From: Ornithinimicrobium tianjinense
Lineage (GTDB): Bacteria; Actinomycetota; Actinomycetes; Actinomycetales; Dermatophilaceae
Length of the DNA stretch: 64,000 bases
Assembly (NCBI RefSeq): GCF_014636495.1
Contig: NZ_BMEM01000001.1
Location: 230,139-294,138, forward strand
Direction of reading: 5' to 3'
Shown: positions 8,087 to 16,243 of the stretch, in pieces
Position numbering within the stretch: position 1 is the stretch's first letter
Layout: every line of letters begins with the position of its first letter
The notes under the pieces: generated by a model
The model's database searches: none
What the model saw: the letters and a program-made list of their open reading frames with translations, nothing else
Told to the model about the DNA's origin: nothing
Made by a program: the position numbers and the translations under genes

Positions 8087-8102
8087 TTTACGCGCTCGAA
8101 AC
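8087..8102 (+). promoter_or_regulatory. Candidate GlnR box upstream of amtB
   Basis: TTTAC-GCGCTC-GAAAC fits the actinobacterial GlnR pattern GTnAC-N6-GAAAC with one mismatch at the first base. It overlaps an AAACGT-N10-ACGTTT inverted repeat (8099-8120) and lies about 100 bp before amtB, a common GlnR target. Confidence 0.45.
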
Positions 8103-8198
8103 GTGCGCAACGCAACGTTTACACGCAGGGGGCGGCCACCGAAACATCTCTCACCTTGACTGGGGCGATCACGCACCACCCCCGTGAAGGAGACAGAG

Positions 8199-9470
8199 AT
8201 GGAACTCACCGCAGGCGATGTCTGGGTCATGGTGTCGGCGGCGCTCGTGCTGCTGATGACGCCCGGGCTGGCGTTCTTCTACGGCGGCATGGCCCGCGCC
8301 AAGGCCGCCCTCAACATGATCATGATGAGCTTCGTCAGCGTCGGGGTCGTCGGCGTCGTCTGGGTGCTGTGGGGCTACGGCATGACCTCGGCCCCCGGCA
8401 TCCTCGGCGGCCTCGTCGGCAACCCGGTCGCGGACCTCGGGCTGGCCGCCCACGTCGGGACGGGCGAGCTGATCGGCATCGGGTATGCCGCCACGTTCGC
8501 GATCATCACCGTCGCCCTGATCTCGGGCGCGGTCGCGGACCGGACGCGGTTCGGGTCGTGGTCGCTCTTCGTGCCGGTGTGGGTCACGCTGGTCTACTGC
8601 CCGCTGGCGTTCATGGTCTGGGGCGGCGGGCTGCTGTCCGCGGACGGTCTGATCGGGCGGACGTTCGGCGAGGCGATCGACTTCGCCGGCGGCACCGTGG
8701 TGCACATCAACGCCGGCCTGGCCGCGCTCGTGCTGGTGATGATCATCGGCTCGCGCGCCGACTTCGGTCAGACCAAGGGCTACCACCGGCCGCACAACGT
8801 CCCGCTCGTGATGATCGGCACCGCGATGCTGTGGTTCGGCTGGTTCGGCTTCAACGGCGGCGCCGCGGGGACCGCCGAGGAGGCCGGGCTGATCTGGGTC
8901 AACACGATGGTCGCCCCGGCCGCGGCGATGCTCGCCTGGCTGCTGACCGAGCGGGTCCGCGACGGACGGCCCACCTCGATCGGCGCCGCCTCCGGCGTGG
9001 TGGCCGGGCTGGTCGCGATCACGCCCGCCTGCGCGTCCGTGTCACCGCTCGGGGCCGTGGTGATCGGCGCCCTCGCGGGGGTCGGTTCGGCGCTCGCGGT
9101 CGGCTGGAAGTACCGGTTCGGGTATGACGACGCTCTCGACGTCGTCGGCGTGCACCTGGTCTCCGGTGTGATCGGCACCCTCGCCATCGGCTTCCTCGCC
9201 CTGCCGGTGGACGGCGAGGGTGGCGGCCTCTTCTACGGCGGCGGAGCTGGGCAGCTGGTCGCGCAGGTCGCGGCGACCGTGTTCACGCTGGTCTTCACCG
9301 GCGTGATGACCGCGGTGATCGGCCTGGCGATCGCCCGGACGCTGGGCTTCCGGGTCAGCGCCGAGGACGAGGCGCGGGGCGTGGACCTGTCGGAGCACGC
9401 CGAGTCGGCCTACAGCTTCGGTGAGGAGTCGGCCTCCTACGAGCCGCTCGTCGAGGACGCCCGCGCCTGA
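8199..9470 (+). CDS. amtB: Ammonium transporter Amt
   Basis: A polytopic transporter of 423 residues in the Amt/Mep/Rh family, conducting ammonium across the cytoplasmic membrane. Signature segments include TPGLAFFYGGMARAKAALNM, the pore-region FAGGTVVHINAG with the conserved histidine, LWFGWFGFNGG and VHLVSGVIGTLAIG with the second pore histidine. The start is the ATG at 8199, preceded by GAAGGAGA at about 6 nt. No glnK/glnD follows, unlike the usual amtB-glnK operon. A very long hairpin lies directly downstream. Nitrogen control through the GlnR-like box upstream is plausible. Confidence 0.93.
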   Translation: MELTAGDVWVMVSAALVLLMTPGLAFFYGGMARAKAALNMIMMSFVSVGVVGVVWVLWGYGMTSAPGILGGLVGNPVADLGLAAHVGTGELIGIGYAATFAIITVALISGAVADRTRFGSWSLFVPVWVTLVYCPLAFMVWGGGLLSADGLIGRTFGEAIDFAGGTVVHINAGLAALVLVMIIGSRADFGQTKGYHRPHNVPLVMIGTAMLWFGWFGFNGGAAGTAEEAGLIWVNTMVAPAAAMLAWLLTERVRDGRPTSIGAASGVVAGLVAITPACASVSPLGAVVIGALAGVGSALAVGWKYRFGYDDALDVVGVHLVSGVIGTLAIGFLALPVDGEGGGLFYGGGAGQLVAQVAATVFTLVFTGVMTAVIGLAIARTLGFRVSAEDEARGVDLSEHAESAYSFGEESASYEPLVEDARA

Positions 9471-9515
9471 GGAGGATGTGCGGGTGGGGGACGGTGGCGC
9501 ACCGCAGGGGGGGCG

Positions 9516-9591
9516 TGGCGTCCCGCGGAGACCGTCACGCGAGAGTCGGGAGGGGTCCTGACTTCCGCGTGACGGTCTTTGCGGGACGTCG
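9516..9591 (+). repeat. Very long near-perfect hairpin downstream of amtB
   Basis: Left arm 9516-9551 and right arm 9556-9591 pair over about 36 positions, with several G:U pairs, one mismatch (9542/9565) and a GGGG loop (9552-9555). The outer 23 bp (9519-9541 with 9566-9588) pair completely when G:U is allowed. There is no T-run after it. It may act as terminator, transcript-end protector or RNase III-type substrate. Confidence 0.8.
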
Positions 9592-9615
9592 GCAGGAGCG
9601 TGGTGGACTGGTCGC

Positions 9616-10416
9616 ATGATGATCCGGCCGGCCGAGCTCGCGGCGATCAAGAAGGGTGAGATCGACCTGGCGTTCCGGCGCTGGGACCGGCCGCGGGTCA
9701 AGGTCGGCACGAGGATGCGGACGGCGGTCGGGGTCGTCGAGGTGACCGACGTCCAGCAGGTCACGCTCTCCTCGCTGCGCGCCGAGGACGCGCGGCGCGC
9801 GGGCGCCTCCTCCCTCTCGGCGCTCAAGGAGGGGCTCAGCGCGAAGGCCGACCGGCCGGTCTTCCGCGTCCAGCTCAGGTATGCCGGGGCCGACCCTCGC
9901 GAGGCGCTCCGCGAGAAGGTGCCGGACGAGGCGGAGATCGGCGAGATCCTCGCCTGGCTCGACCGGCTGGACGCGGCGTCGAAGCACGGCCCGTGGACGC
10001 GGGCGACGCTGGCGATCATCGACCGCTCGCCCGAGGTCCGGGCTCCCGAGCTGGCGGCGGAGCTGGGCCGGGAGACCCTGGAGTGGAAGGCCGACGTCCG
10101 CAAGCTCAAGGAGAAGGGGCTGACCGAGTCCCTGGCGATCGGCTACCGGCTCTCCCCGCGCGGCGAGGCGGTCCTCGACCACGGCGGCCCGCGGCGCGAG
10201 CGGGCGCCCCGGCCCACGGGCACCCCGCTGCCGCGCACGATCGGCGCCCCGGCCACCCGGGCGCTGCGCGCCCAGGGCGTCACGACCCTCGAGCAGGTCG
10301 GGCAGTGGTCCCTCGAGGACCTGCGCGCCCTGCACGGCGTCGGACCCGTCGCGATCCAGCGCCTCGAGGAGGCGCTCGCCGAGCGCGGGCACGGCATACC
10401 TCACCGAACGCGTTAG
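9616..10416 (+). CDS. ASCH/PUA-like N-terminal domain with C-terminal helix-hairpin-helix
   Basis: A protein of 266 residues. The first 55 or so (MMIRPAELAAIKKGEIDLAF then TAVGVVEVTDVQQV) look like an ASCH/PUA-type RNA-binding fold. The middle (about 110-195) is helical and resembles a winged helix (RAPELAAELG, VRKLKEKGLTESL, YRLSPRGEAVL). The last 50 residues (TRALRAQGVTTLEQVGQWSLEDLRALHGVGPVAIQRLEEAL) form a helix-hairpin-helix like that of RNA polymerase alpha C-terminal domains. The combination suggests nucleic-acid binding. The start could be 9616 or 9619. Confidence 0.65.
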   Translation: MMIRPAELAAIKKGEIDLAFRRWDRPRVKVGTRMRTAVGVVEVTDVQQVTLSSLRAEDARRAGASSLSALKEGLSAKADRPVFRVQLRYAGADPREALREKVPDEAEIGEILAWLDRLDAASKHGPWTRATLAIIDRSPEVRAPELAAELGRETLEWKADVRKLKEKGLTESLAIGYRLSPRGEAVLDHGGPRRERAPRPTGTPLPRTIGAPATRALRAQGVTTLEQVGQWSLEDLRALHGVGPVAIQRLEEALAERGHGIPHRTR

Positions 10417-10485
10417 GCAGGCTGGCACGGGGGCGATATCCTCGGGTGACCCATTTTCCACCCCCACTACTTCGTGAGGTGCCCC

Positions 10486-10887
10486 GTGCCTAGCGGCAAG
10501 GTCAGGTTCTACGACGAGGAGAAGGGCTTCGGCTTCCTCTCCAGCGACGAGGGACAGGATGTCTACGTCCCTCGCTCCGCCCTGCCCCAGGGCGTCTCCG
10601 CCCTCCAGCGCGGTGCCCGGGTCGAGTTCGACATCGTCGCCGGCAAGCGCGGCGACCAGGCGCTGCACGTGCGACTGCTCGAGCCGGCCCCCTCGGTCGC
10701 GCGCGGTCTGACGCTGCGCGACCGCAAGCCGGCCGAGGACATGGTCGTCGTCGTCGAGGACCTCATCACGCTGCTCGACCAGGCCTCCAACAGCCTGCGC
10801 AGGGGCCACTACCCGGACCGCACGCACGGTTCCGCCATGGCCAAGGCCCTGCGTGCCGTCGCCGACCAGTTCGAGGCAGGCAGCTGA
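10486..10887 (+). CDS. Cold-shock domain protein
   Basis: A protein of 133 residues. The N-terminal cold-shock domain (about 1-65) carries both RNA-binding motifs, KGFGFLSS and DVYVPRSAL. A helical extension of about 65 residues follows (DMVVVVEDLITLLDQASNSLRRGHYP), typical of the longer actinobacterial form. These bind single-stranded nucleic acid. The start is the GTG at 10486 with GAGGTG just upstream. It is followed after 2 bp by the DUF3027 gene, a common pairing, so the two probably share a transcript. Confidence 0.9.
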   Translation: MPSGKVRFYDEEKGFGFLSSDEGQDVYVPRSALPQGVSALQRGARVEFDIVAGKRGDQALHVRLLEPAPSVARGLTLRDRKPAEDMVVVVEDLITLLDQASNSLRRGHYPDRTHGSAMAKALRAVADQFEAGS

Positions 10888-10889
10888 CC

Positions 10890-11636
10890 GTGGCCTCCGT
10901 CAAGCCCGACGCCGTGCTCACCTCCGCCGTGGAGATGGCGCGGGCCGCCGCCGAGGAGATCGCCGAGCCGGGGACGGTCGGCGAGCACCAGGGCGCGGTG
11001 ATGGAGGGCGACCGCGTCGCGACGCACTCGTTCGCGTGCACGGCCGCCGCCTACCCGGGCTGGCACTGGGCGGTGACGCTCTCGCGCGTCCCGCGGGCAC
11101 GCAAGGCGACCGTGAGCGAGGTGCACCTGCTGCCCGGCACCGGGGCGCTCCTCTCCCCGGCATGGGTCCCGTATGCCGAGCGCCTCGCCCCGGGCGACAT
11201 CGGCGCCGGCGACCGCACGCCCTACCTCGAGGACGACCCGCGGCTCGAGGCCGGGTGGGAGGCCACGGGCGAGGAGGACGTCGACCAGGTCGCCCTCTGG
11301 GAGCTCGGGCTCGGGCGTGAGCGCGTGCTGTCCGCCGAGGGTCGCGACGCGGCCGCCACCCGCTGGGTCTCCGGCGACCACGGCCCCGACAGCGAGACGG
11401 CGCGGAAGGCCCCCAAGCCGTGCTCCACCTGCGGCTACTTCGTGCCGATGGCAGGGGCGCTCCGGTCGGTCTTCGGGGTGTGCGCCAACGAGTGGTCGCC
11501 CGCCGACGGCACGGTCGTCGCCCTGGGTTTCGGCTGCGGTGCGCACAGCGAGGTCGACGAGGAGAAGCGTTCACCGGAGCGGATCGACCCGCCCGTCCTC
11601 GACGACTCCCGCGAGATCGAGTTCGTCGAGCGCTGA
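10890..11636 (+). CDS. DUF3027 family protein
   Basis: A protein of 248 residues matching the actinobacterial DUF3027 layout: an N-terminal helical region, the HWAVTLSRVPRARKATVSEVHLLPG strand block (about 53-80), WVPYAERLAPGDIG and a C-terminal cysteine cluster (CSTCGYFVPM, CANEW, GCGAHSE; about 176-225) that probably binds zinc. The function is unknown. The GTG start lies 2 bp after the cold-shock gene, indicating co-transcription. Confidence 0.85.
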   Translation: MASVKPDAVLTSAVEMARAAAEEIAEPGTVGEHQGAVMEGDRVATHSFACTAAAYPGWHWAVTLSRVPRARKATVSEVHLLPGTGALLSPAWVPYAERLAPGDIGAGDRTPYLEDDPRLEAGWEATGEEDVDQVALWELGLGRERVLSAEGRDAAATRWVSGDHGPDSETARKAPKPCSTCGYFVPMAGALRSVFGVCANEWSPADGTVVALGFGCGAHSEVDEEKRSPERIDPPVLDDSREIEFVER

Positions 11637-11664
11637 GGCGCAGTGTGCCGGGCGCGGGGGCGAC

Positions 11665-11910
11665 TCAGGCCATAGCGGCGTTGCCGCGGCCACGGCGTAG
11701 GTAGACGTAGCCGGCGGCGCCGAGCACAAGTCCCGCGACGGGGACCCACACCCACCAAGACCGCTCGCCCGTGCGCAGCGTGGGCACGACGAGGATGACC
11801 AGCAGGGCGACGGCCCAGGCGACCAGGCCCACCTTGGCGAGCGTGACCGTGCGCAGAGGCACCTCCGGGGGAACGATGCCGGTCGCTGTCGGGGTCGTGC
11901 GCTCGTCCAC
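11665..11910 (-). CDS. DUF2530 family small membrane protein
   Basis: A protein of 81 residues with two predicted membrane helices (about 25-43, LAKVGLVAWAVALLVILVV, and 53-70, WVWVPVAGLVLGAAGYVYL), as in the actinobacterial DUF2530 family. The GTG at 11910 lies 7 nt after a TAGCGT -10 box on the minus strand (11918-11923), so the message is probably leaderless; a longer frame runs into tandem repeats and is not credible. It converges on the DUF3027 gene. The function is unknown. Confidence 0.8.
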   Translation of the reverse strand: MDERTTPTATGIVPPEVPLRTVTLAKVGLVAWAVALLVILVVPTLRTGERSWWVWVPVAGLVLGAAGYVYLRRGRGNAAMA

Positions 11911-11940
11911 GCAGCCCACGCTAGCGCCCACCGCTGCTGG

Positions 11941-12135
11941 GAGCGTGCGCAAGCCACTCCGGTGAGCGGGTCGTGCACGGCATGCGCACCCAGAGCGTGC
12001 GCAAGCCACTCCCGTGAGTGGGTCGTGCACGGCATGCGCATTCAGAGCGTGCCCAAGCCACTCCCGTGAGTGGGTCGTGCACGGCATACCCACCCAGAGC
12101 GTGCCCAAGCCACTCCCGTGAGCGGGTCGTGCACG
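11941..12135. repeat. Four tandem copies of a 52-bp intergenic repeat
   Basis: Copies begin at 11941, 11993, 12045 and 12097 (the last is partial, to about 12135). Each holds a short hairpin CCACTC-CCGT-GAGTGG (or a one-base variant) followed by GTCGTGCACGGCAT. The position after GGCAT varies in step with the next unit, GCGCA or ACCCA. There are no spacers, so it is not CRISPR. It lies between two divergent leaderless promoters. Confidence 0.9.
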
Positions 12136-12166
12136 AGGACCAGCAGGTCGTTAGATCAAGTAATGA

Positions 12167-12177
12167 GTTAGACTAAC
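12167..12177. promoter_or_regulatory. Palindromic operator GTTAGACTAAC over the -10 of the marR-like gene
   Basis: The dyad GTTAG-a-CTAAC contains a TAGACT -10 box (12169-12174) 8 nt before the GTG at 12183. Another CGTTAG half-site lies at 12149. The arrangement fits autorepression by the MarR protein encoded immediately downstream. Confidence 0.55.
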
Positions 12178-12182
12178 GAACT

Positions 12183-12611
12183 GTGCCGCCCGATCTCACC
12201 CCTGCCCCCGCCCTCGCCCACGACCTGCGGATCGCGTGCATGAGGGTGGCGCGGATGGTGCGTTTCGACGGCGACAACCTCATCGCACCGCACCTCTTCT
12301 CGGTCCTGGCGCGACTCGCGGACGGGCCTCGCACGGTCGGCGAGCTGGCCGCGGCCGAGCTGATCACGGCTCCGAGCATGAGCCGCTCCTGCACCCAGCT
12401 GTGCGAGCTGGGGCTGGTCGAGCGGCACTCGGACGAGCACGACGGCCGCCTCGTCCGCCTGTCGCTCACCGACGCAGGCCGTGAGCTCGTGGCCGAGGAG
12501 CGGGCCCGGCGTGACGCGTGGATGGGCGAGCGCCTCGAGGGGCTCACCCAGGAGGAGCGTGACGTCCTCGAGCGCGCCACCGTCATCCTCGGGGCGGTGA
12601 TCGCCCGGTGA
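12183..12611 (+). CDS. MarR-family transcriptional regulator
   Basis: A winged-helix regulator of 142 residues. The DNA-binding core is FSVLARLADGPRTVGELAAAELITAPSMSRSCTQL (about 39-75), followed by the wing HSDEHDGRLVRLSLTDAG (about 83-100). Flanking N- and C-terminal helices would form the dimer. The GTG start lies 8 nt from a -10 box inside a palindrome. It overlaps the MFS exporter by four bases (GTGA), so this is a regulator-transporter operon probably induced by the exported compound. Confidence 0.88.
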   Translation: MPPDLTPAPALAHDLRIACMRVARMVRFDGDNLIAPHLFSVLARLADGPRTVGELAAAELITAPSMSRSCTQLCELGLVERHSDEHDGRLVRLSLTDAGRELVAEERARRDAWMGERLEGLTQEERDVLERATVILGAVIAR

Positions 12612-13903
12612 GCGCGATGTTCAGCGCCCTGGGCGTGCGCAACTACCGGATCTACGCGACCGGCGCCCTCATCTCCAACACCGGCACCTGGATGGGCCGC
12701 GTCGCCCAGGACTGGGTGGTCCTCACCGAGCTCACCGACAGCTCGGCGACCGCCCTCGGCGTCGTCACCGGCCTGCAGTTCCTGCCGATCGTGCTCCTCA
12801 CACCGGTCGCCGGTGCGCTGAGCGACGCCTTCCCCAAGCGCAAGGTGATGATCGCCAGCCAGTCCCTCATGGCGTTCTTCGCGCTGGTGATGGGGCTGTG
12901 GGTGATGCACGGCTCGATGGAGCTGTGGCACATGTACGTCCTGGCCTTCCTCTCCGGCTGCGCCGCCGCCATCGACGCCCCGGCCCGGCAGGCCTTCGTC
13001 TCCGAGATGGTGCCGCAGGACAAGCTCACCAACGCGGTCGGCCTCAACAGCGCGTCCTTCCACTCCGGCCGGCTCATCGGGCCGGCCACCGCGGGGCTGC
13101 TCATCGCCTGGCTCGGCACCGGCCCCACGCTCGTGGTCAACGCGGCGACCTTCCTGGGCACGATCCTGGCGCTGCTGCTCATGGACGTCCGCCGCCTCGC
13201 GCCACCCCCGGACCGCACCGGTCTGGGGCGCGCGCGGGTCCGTGACGGGGTGGCCTACGTCGCCCGCCGTCCGGACATCATCCTCATCATGATCGTGGCC
13301 TTCATGCACGGCACCTTCGGCATGAACTTCCAGATCACCAACGCCCTCATGGCCACCGAGATCTACGGCAAGGGCGTGGAGGAGTATGGCGTGACCGGCT
13401 CGGTGATGGCCGTGGGCTCCCTCGCCGGGGCCCTGCTCGCCGCGCGTCGGGAGCGGCCGCGCTGGCGCCTGCTGCTGGGCTCGCTCGCGGCCTTCGCGGT
13501 CTTCACCTTCTTCCTCGCGATGGCGCCGAGCTCCACGGCCTACCTCATCCTGCTCGTGCCCACCGGCCTGACCGCGCTGACCGTGATGGTGAGCGCCAAC
13601 GCCATGGTGCAGCTGTCGGTCGACGCGGAGGTGCGGGGCCGGGTGATGGCGCTCTACATGGCGGTCTTCTTCGGCGGGACGCCGCTCGGCTCGCCGATCA
13701 TCGGCTGGATCGGCGAGGTGCTCGGGGCGCGCTGGACCATCCTCGTGGCGACCATCGCGTGCGGTCTGACGGCGGTCGCTGCGATCATCTACGTGATGCA
13801 GCACGACAACCTGCGTCTGCGCCTGCGCGCCAGCTGGGTCCGCCCGCTCGTGCTCGAGCGGGGCGACGTCGTGCTCGAGCCCCTCCCGGAGAAGGTGACC
13901 TGA
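12608..13903 (+). CDS. MFS exporter (EntS-like)
   Basis: A major facilitator protein of 431 residues with about 12 membrane helices. N-terminal features include LGVRNYRIYATGALISNTGTWM and the loop GALSDAFPKRKVMI, the DRxGRR-like motif A. It resembles the MFS_3 group of drug and siderophore exporters. Co-translation with the MarR repressor supports efflux of a toxic small molecule. The last residues are charged and cytoplasmic. The substrate is unknown. Confidence 0.85.
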   Translation: MSAMFSALGVRNYRIYATGALISNTGTWMGRVAQDWVVLTELTDSSATALGVVTGLQFLPIVLLTPVAGALSDAFPKRKVMIASQSLMAFFALVMGLWVMHGSMELWHMYVLAFLSGCAAAIDAPARQAFVSEMVPQDKLTNAVGLNSASFHSGRLIGPATAGLLIAWLGTGPTLVVNAATFLGTILALLLMDVRRLAPPPDRTGLGRARVRDGVAYVARRPDIILIMIVAFMHGTFGMNFQITNALMATEIYGKGVEEYGVTGSVMAVGSLAGALLAARRERPRWRLLLGSLAAFAVFTFFLAMAPSSTAYLILLVPTGLTALTVMVSANAMVQLSVDAEVRGRVMALYMAVFFGGTPLGSPIIGWIGEVLGARWTILVATIACGLTAVAAIIYVMQHDNLRLRLRASWVRPLVLERGDVVLEPLPEKVT

Positions 13904-13906
13904 GCT

Positions 13907-14002
13907 GTGAACGCCCATACCCGACGGATCGTCGTCCTCCTCGCCCTGGCGGCCCTCATCCTGGTCCCGATGCTGGGGGCCATCGGCGGCGCGCTCCGCT
14001 GA
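13907..14002 (+). CDS. 31-residue single-pass membrane peptide
   Basis: A short frame starting GTG at 13907 encodes a peptide with a positively charged N terminus (NAHTRR) and one hydrophobic helix (IVVLLALAALILVPMLGAIGG). It starts 4 bp after the MFS stop, has AAGGTG about 9 nt upstream, and its TGA overlaps the ATG of the next gene (TGATG at 14000-14004). That tight coupling on both sides supports a real small gene, or at least a translational coupler for the gamma-glutamyltransferase gene. Confidence 0.6.
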   Translation: MNAHTRRIVVLLALAALILVPMLGAIGGALR

Positions 14003-15783
14003 TGACGTTCACCACCAGGCCCACGCTGACCGGCACGTTCGGGATGGTGTCGAGCACCCACTGGCTGGCCTCGCAGGCCGCGATGCGGATGCTGGAGCTG
14101 GACGGCAACGCCGCCGACGCGGCGGTGGCCGCCGGGCTCGTGCTGCAGGTCGTCGAGCCGCACCTCAACGGCCCCGGCGGCGACCTGCCGCTCATCGTCG
14201 CCTCGGCGGACGACCCGACGCCGCGCGTCCTCTGCGGCCAGGGGCCGGCGCCCGCCGGGGCCGCGCCCGAGCACTTCGCCGCCGTCGGGCTCGACCGCGT
14301 GCCGGGCTCCGGTCCCCTCGCGACCGCCGTGCCGGGTGCGTTCGACGCGTGGATGGTGCTGCTGCGCGACCGGGGCACGATGACCGCCCGTGAGGTGGCC
14401 GGCCCGGCGCTCCACTACGCCCGCCACGGCCACCCCTTCCTGGCCCGGGCCAGCGCCACGGTCGCCGCGGTGGCCGAGCTCTTCACGCAGGACTGGACGA
14501 CCTCGGCCGACCAGTGGCTCGTCGACGGCCGGCCCCCGGCGCCCGGCTCGCTCGTCACCAACACCGCCTGGGCGGACACCCTGGACCGGCTGCTCGGCGA
14601 GGAGGACGCCGCGTCCGGCACCCGCGAGCAGGGCATCGACGCGCTCCGCCGCGCCTGGTCCCACGGCTTCGTGGCCCAGGCCCTGGAGGACTTCCAGCGG
14701 CGGGACTTCCGGCACAGCGGCGGACAGGTGCTCCCCGGCGTGCTGACCGCCCAGGACCTCGCCGAGTTCGAGGCGACCTGGGAGGACGCCGTCACCCTCG
14801 ACTGGCGCGGCCACACGATCGCCAAGACCGGACCGTGGGGTCAGGGCCCGGCCCTGCTGCAGGTGCACCAGACGCTCGACGTCCTCGCCCCGGACGGCCC
14901 GGACCTCGACACCGCCGACGGCGTCCACACGCTCGTCGAGACCTGGAAGCTGGCCATGGCCGACCGCGAGGCGTGGTACGGCGACAGCGCCGAGGTGCCC
15001 CTCGACGAGCTCCTCGACCCGGGGTATGCCGCGCAACGCGCCTCGCTCGTCGGGCCGACCGCCAGCCGGGAGGTGCGGCCCGGCGCGCCGGGCGGACGCA
15101 CGCCCCGGCTCGCGGCCCAGGCGCTGCGCGTCCACGGCGCCGCCGACCGCGACGCGACCGTCGGTGAGCCGACCGTGCAGCGGGACGGCCGGACGCGCGG
15201 CGACACCTGCCACGTCGACGTCGTCGACCGCTGGGGGATGCTCGTCTCGGCGACCCCGAGCGGCGGGTGGCTGCAGTCCTCGCCGTTCGTGCCCGAGGTG
15301 GGCTTCGCCCTGGGCAGCAGGCTGCAGATGGCCTGGCTGGAGCAGGGCCTGCCCGCCTCGCTCGTCCCGGGCCGCCGGCCACGGACCACCCTGACGCCCA
15401 CGCTCGTCCTGCGTGACGGCATACCGGTCCTGGCGTGCGGGAGCCCCGGGGGCGACCAGCAGGACCAGTGGCAGAGCGTCTTCCTGCTCCGCCACCTCGT
15501 CGGTGGCGCCGGGCTGCAGGAAGCCATCGACGCCCCGTCCTTCCACACGACGAGCTTCCCCGGCAGCTTCCACCCGCGCGCGACCGAGCCGGGCGTCCTG
15601 GTCGCGGAGTCGCGGCTCGGCGAGGAGATCCTCGACAGCCTGCGCGAGCGCGGGCACGAGGTCGTCGTCGAGGGGCCCTGGTCCCTGGGCCGGCTCTGCG
15701 CCGTAGCGCGCGACCCCGGGACCGGCGTGCTGTCCGCCGCCGCGAACCCGCGGGGAATGCAGGGGTATGCCGTCGGGCGTTGA
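14002..15783 (+). CDS. Gamma-glutamyltransferase family protein
   Basis: An Ntn-hydrolase of 593 residues made as a precursor and self-cleaved before a threonine. The small-subunit start is at GDTCHVDVVDRWGM, with T402 as probable nucleophile. Other family segments are NAADAAVAAGLVLQVVEPHLNG (about 32-53), AVPGAFDAW, PRTTLTPTLVLRDG and SPGGDQQDQW. It could cleave gamma-glutamyl or related acyl amides. No signal peptide is visible, so it seems cytoplasmic. The ATG at 14002 is fixed by overlap with the upstream small frame; the longer frame from 13759 reads through the MFS gene out of frame. Confidence 0.85.
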   Translation: MTFTTRPTLTGTFGMVSSTHWLASQAAMRMLELDGNAADAAVAAGLVLQVVEPHLNGPGGDLPLIVASADDPTPRVLCGQGPAPAGAAPEHFAAVGLDRVPGSGPLATAVPGAFDAWMVLLRDRGTMTAREVAGPALHYARHGHPFLARASATVAAVAELFTQDWTTSADQWLVDGRPPAPGSLVTNTAWADTLDRLLGEEDAASGTREQGIDALRRAWSHGFVAQALEDFQRRDFRHSGGQVLPGVLTAQDLAEFEATWEDAVTLDWRGHTIAKTGPWGQGPALLQVHQTLDVLAPDGPDLDTADGVHTLVETWKLAMADREAWYGDSAEVPLDELLDPGYAAQRASLVGPTASREVRPGAPGGRTPRLAAQALRVHGAADRDATVGEPTVQRDGRTRGDTCHVDVVDRWGMLVSATPSGGWLQSSPFVPEVGFALGSRLQMAWLEQGLPASLVPGRRPRTTLTPTLVLRDGIPVLACGSPGGDQQDQWQSVFLLRHLVGGAGLQEAIDAPSFHTTSFPGSFHPRATEPGVLVAESRLGEEILDSLRERGHEVVVEGPWSLGRLCAVARDPGTGVLSAAANPRGMQGYAVGR

Positions 15784-15837
15784 CCCTCTGCATCACCTAG
15801 CGTGGTGCTCGAGCACATCCCCCGAGCAGGAGAACCC

Positions 15838-16224
15838 GTGGCAGCCACGAACCTCGCCAAGCTGGCGCTGAAGTACGGCCCGATCGTCTACACCCTCGCC
15901 CAGAAGTACGGCCCCCAGGTGGCCGAGCAGCTGCTGAAGCAGCGGGAGCCTGCGCAGCGCCTCGTCGCCGCGCGGCGCGAGCGGGGCACCGCGCGCAAGC
16001 AGGCCCTCGCCCACGCCGACTCCGTCGTCGAGGGCACCGTCCAGCAGGTGTTCCACGGCGGGCAGGCCTACTGGGTCGTGTTCTCCCGCAACGAGCCTGT
16101 GGGCACGCACCCGCACACCAACATCCCGTTCGACGCCCTGCTGCTCAACGCCGACCCGGCGCGCCGCGCGCGGCCGGAGGAGCTGCGCCGGACGGTCCAC
16201 CTGCCCAGGCGTCCTGGGCGCTGA
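15838..16224 (+). CDS. Conserved hypothetical protein
   Basis: A protein of 128 residues. The N-terminal half is helical and basic (NLAKLALKYGPIVYTLAQKYGPQVAEQLL, then RERGTARKQALAH). The C-terminal half is beta-rich (GTVQQVFHGGQAYWVVFSRNEPVGTHPHTNIPFDALLLN). I recognise no named family. The GTG at 15838 has a GGAG ribosome binding site; a TAGCGT -10 at about 15799 would give a short leader. It stands between the GGT-family gene and pdxH on the same strand. Confidence 0.65.
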   Translation: MAATNLAKLALKYGPIVYTLAQKYGPQVAEQLLKQREPAQRLVAARRERGTARKQALAHADSVVEGTVQQVFHGGQAYWVVFSRNEPVGTHPHTNIPFDALLLNADPARRARPEELRRTVHLPRRPGR

Positions 16225-16243
16225 CGGTCGAGGGAGGTATGCC

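Noticed and set aside
11941..12135. Possible CRISPR array in the 52-bp repeats
   Set aside because: Units are directly adjacent without unique spacers, and no cas gene is nearby.
13789..15657. Long minus-strand open frame opposite the gamma-glutamyltransferase gene
   Set aside because: Shadow frame with repetitive Arg/Gly/Ala content; the plus strand carries clear GGT motifs.
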